Origin: Pelagophyceae sp. CCMP2097
Lineage: Eukaryota; Sar; Pelagophyceae
Length of the DNA: 64,000 nucleotides
NCBI GenBank assembly: GCA_026770575.1
Contig: MU657167.1
Location: 819,084 to 883,083, forward strand
Direction of reading: 5' to 3'
This document shows positions 61,580 to 64,000 of this stretch, piece after piece. Positions within the stretch are counted from its first letter, which is position 1; each line of letters starts with the position of its first letter. The position numbers were made by a program, and so were the translations under genes. The notes below the pieces were generated by a model. That model made no database searches and had not been told where the DNA came from. It saw nothing but the letters and a program-made list of their open reading frames with translations.

Positions 61580-64000
61580 ATGGACTGGCCGAGCGCGACG
61601 CTGTCCGCGCAGCGCGCGGCGTCGCGGCACGCGGCGGCGGGCTTCGACCGCTCGATGCGGCGCTTGGAGGAGGCCGACTTGGCCTTCGAGGCCAATCGCG
61701 ACCCCTACGCGCGGCCGATGCCGGCCTACGGCCAACCGCGCGACGCGCCGAGCTACCGCCAACAGGGCGCCGCGCAGCCGAATAGGGACTACGACGACGC
61801 GTCGATTCGAGGCCGCGGCCTGGGGGGCTACCCCGCCGTGCCGCCGCCGCCACCGATGCAGATGCAGATGGACTACCGCCCCGCCCTCATGGATCAATAC
61901 TCGTACGAAGAAGCGGACCCGTCGCCCGCGCGGGTCGTTCGCAGATCGCGCGATGCGTAGGGACCACCGACCGGCGCAGCAGCCCGCGGCGCCGCTGGCG
62001 TTCCAGCAGCAGGAGCAACACGCGCTCTACCCGGTCGGTGCCGCTCGTCGTGTCGTCTCCGCTCTCGGGATGCCGTGGGTGTGGTCCACGTCGTCTCCGC
62101 CTCGCACGCACGACGTCCGCATGCGTAGGACGCGGCGAAGCTCGAGGCGGTCTCGCAGGAGCTGCGGCAGATCCTAAACGGCGCAGAACCCGGCGGCGCC
62201 CTTTTCCATGCGTACTTTTTGCGCCTCGCGCCGCCTCGCGCCGCCTCACGCCGATCGCAGGCGTGAGCTCGGCGGCGCGAGACGTGCAGCAGCAGCTCGA
62301 CTTGCTCACCTCGGCGCACGGCGCGCTCGAGTCGCGCATGCGCGGCCTCGACGACGACGTCGTCCCGCGCGTCGAACGCCTGGGCCGATTGGCCGTGAGT
62401 GCCACGGGTCGCGCGCCTCCGCGCCGGAAGCCGCGCGCCTCCAAGCCCGCGCGCACGCAGGCGCGCCGCGCCGAAGAGGTGCTGGAGGTGGTGCAAAACG
62501 CTCGAAGGGCGTTCACGGAGCGCGCGTCGGCCGGTAACCGAGTACGAATCGGACAACTCGTCACGAAGGACGGTGATTGCAGAGAGCGGCCCTCGAGACG
62601 AGCGGGTGCCGGGCAGGACGTCGTCGTCGCACCGAAACGCGGGTGCTCCCGGAGCGCGCGCCGCGCACTCGCGCCGAGTCCCGTCACCTTGGTCGCCGCG
62701 CCAGGCCGACGACGCGACGCACGCGACGACTCGCGCGTCCATTTCGGCGCTGCGCGCGGCTTTGGAGGACCGGCCGACGCGGCGCGGCGCAATCGAGCTG
62801 GCCACGGACGCCGCGAGGCGTTGGTGCGAATCAGAGCCGGCCGCCAGCGCGTGGGTCCGCCGCGAGGCGCTCGACGCAATCGTCGAGACGCTGCGGCGTA
62901 TACCCGCGTCGGCGATACCGGCAAGCCACCGTCACAGCAATGATGGCGCGGTATCAGAGAGGCGCGGCGGAGGGAAGAATCTGTCGCGCGAATGACGCGT
63001 GGTGCCGGAGCGCCGTCGACCGCTAGACCCACGCTAGGCGGCCGCGCGGCGTCTTCGCCGAGCTCGAGGACCGCGTCTCGCGCGTCGCCTCTGAGGTTTC
63101 GGCGCGGGACGCGATGATGGAACGGGAGCGCCACGAGGTACGACCTTTTGTGCATGTTTGCCACGGCTCAAGACACCGATTTCGGGATGCCCTGCGTCAC
63201 GCTCTCCCGCAGGCCTGGCTCGACGGCGCGCACGCGTCGCTCGCGTCTTCGGCGAACGAAATGGTCCGGGCGGCGACTGAACAGGTCCGCGCCGCGAGCG
63301 GATCGGTCCTCGAATCCTGCGCGGCGCACTACGAAAAGGCGCGCGACGCGCTCCGGGCCGACGCGCAGGCCGCATCGACCGTGAGCTCTGCCTTGCCGGA
63401 AAGTCTCCTTTTGAGCGTACGCGTGCCAGCCCTTGGAAACATGCTAGGCGGCGGACGAGGCGGCGCGTCTTTCGGCGGGCGAGCGCGCAGCAGCGGCGGA
63501 CGAGCGCGCGGCGGCGGAGCGCGCGCGCGCGGCGACGGAGGGCGAGCGCGCGGCCGCAGAGGGCGCGCGCGCAGAGGCGGAGCGGCTCTTGCGCGAGGCG
63601 ACGGCGTGCATGCGCGCGGCCCAGGAGCGCTTCGACCGCGAGCCGCCCACGGCGCCGCCCGCTCCAGCGCCGGCGGCCGACAACGCGCTCGCGGCGGCGG
63701 CGGCCGACGCCCTGCGGGACGAGCTGCGGCGCGGCCTCGACGCCGAGGCGGCGCGCGGTGCGGCGCTCGGCGACCGCGTCGCGCACCTCGAGCAGCGCCT
63801 GGCGGACGTCGAGCAGCTCCGCGAGACGGACGCCGCCGAGGCCGGCCGCCGCATCGGCCTCGCCGAGCTCTCTGCCAAGGCGGCGATGGACGACGCGGCG
63901 ACGGTAAAGGCGGCGATGGACGAGGCGGCGACGGCCGGGGCGGCGCACCTCGACGAGATGGCGGCCAACGACCGCCGCGTCGACGACTTTGAGCGCAGGC
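61580..64000 (+). CDS. Long coiled-coil protein, partial (runs off right edge)
   Basis: About nine exons with 45-110-nt introns. The ATG at 61580 gives MDWPSATLSAQRAASRHAAA, then a disordered Pro/Gln/Met region (YPAVPPPPPMQMQMDY). Coiled-coil exons follow: DAAKLEAVSQELRQILNGAE, ARDVQQQLDLLTSAHGALES, RRAEEVLEVVQNARRAFTER, AIELATDAARRWCESEPAAS, AWLDGAHASLASSANEMVRA and an Ala/Glu/Arg-rich block (AADERAAAERARAATEGERA). The last visible exon has VAHLEQRLADVEQLRETDAA and AHLDEMAANDRRVDDFE and is open at 64000. One exon pair near 61920-61960 changes frame across a putative intron ending GATGCGTAG. The family is unknown; the pattern fits a structural coiled-coil or basal-body protein. The transposon insertion lies about 140 bp upstream. 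Confidence 0.6.

Noticed and set aside
1..64000. tRNA, rRNA or other structured RNA genes
   Set aside because: No tRNA box A/B pair, rRNA-like or snRNA-like stretch stood out on reading; a covariance-model scan would be needed to exclude small RNAs inside introns.

Overview
The window is nuclear DNA of a GC-rich unicellular eukaryote. Genes lie densely on both strands and are interrupted by very short spliceosomal introns, mostly 40-110 nt, that begin GTGCGT, GTGAGT or GTACG and end in YAG. There are axonemal dynein genes, a heterokont-style myosin, UDP-glucuronate epimerase and huge cadherin-like surface proteins. This mix, with the base composition, best fits a stramenopile alga such as a pelagophyte (Aureococcus/Pelagomonas type). 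That assignment is my inference from gene content, not a database match. I re-joined most genes across introns by hand, so exon borders are predictions.

Layout. 1-2.4 kb: an unresolved left edge, a small unknown plus-strand gene and an unknown minus-strand multi-exon gene. 2.4-9.4 kb: a RING-CH/YqgE-like protein (+), a multi-pass membrane protein (-), a coiled-coil/PDZ-like protein (+), an unresolved stretch, and a MaoC-type hot-dog dehydratase (-). 9.6-15 kb: a myosin heavy chain (+). 15.3-16.9 kb: an alpha/beta hydrolase (-), divergent from a giant secreted protein of about 4,460 residues (16.98-30.6 kb, +) built of cadherin/CSPG-like repeats and an ELWxxDGT block. 30.8-34.1 kb: a degenerate topoisomerase VI B-like candidate (+) meets a CUE-domain protein (-), their stop codons 1 nt apart. 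34.7-36.8 kb: biosynthetic threonine dehydratase (+), followed by a 91-bp higher-order minisatellite. 37.5-40.6 kb: UDP-glucuronate 4-epimerase and a coiled-coil protein (both -). 40.9-43.7 kb: LRRC56/ODA8 (+). 44-48 kb: a PDZ-like membrane protein, an unknown acidic protein and a tandem pair of SHOCT-like genes, one decayed. 48.1-59.8 kb: an outer-arm-type axonemal dynein heavy chain (-) with ankyrin repeats in place of the usual tail. 59.9-61.4 kb: a 1.5-kb DNA transposon with perfect 40-bp inverted repeats and a 7-bp target duplication. 61.6-64 kb: a coiled-coil gene running off the right edge.

How the genes relate. LRRC56/ODA8 and the outer-arm dynein heavy chain serve the same structure, the outer dynein arm of the flagellum, and lie within 5 kb of each other. 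The coiled-coil gene divergent from LRRC56 may also be ciliary. The rest are unrelated housekeeping, cytoskeletal, membrane or surface genes.

Two genome-scale patterns recur. Long genes keep their introns near the 5' end and have intronless 3' exons of up to 13 kb. Perfect or near-perfect tandem duplications of 14-26 bp sit at or inside introns. Together with the fresh transposon, these are the most interesting structural signals here.
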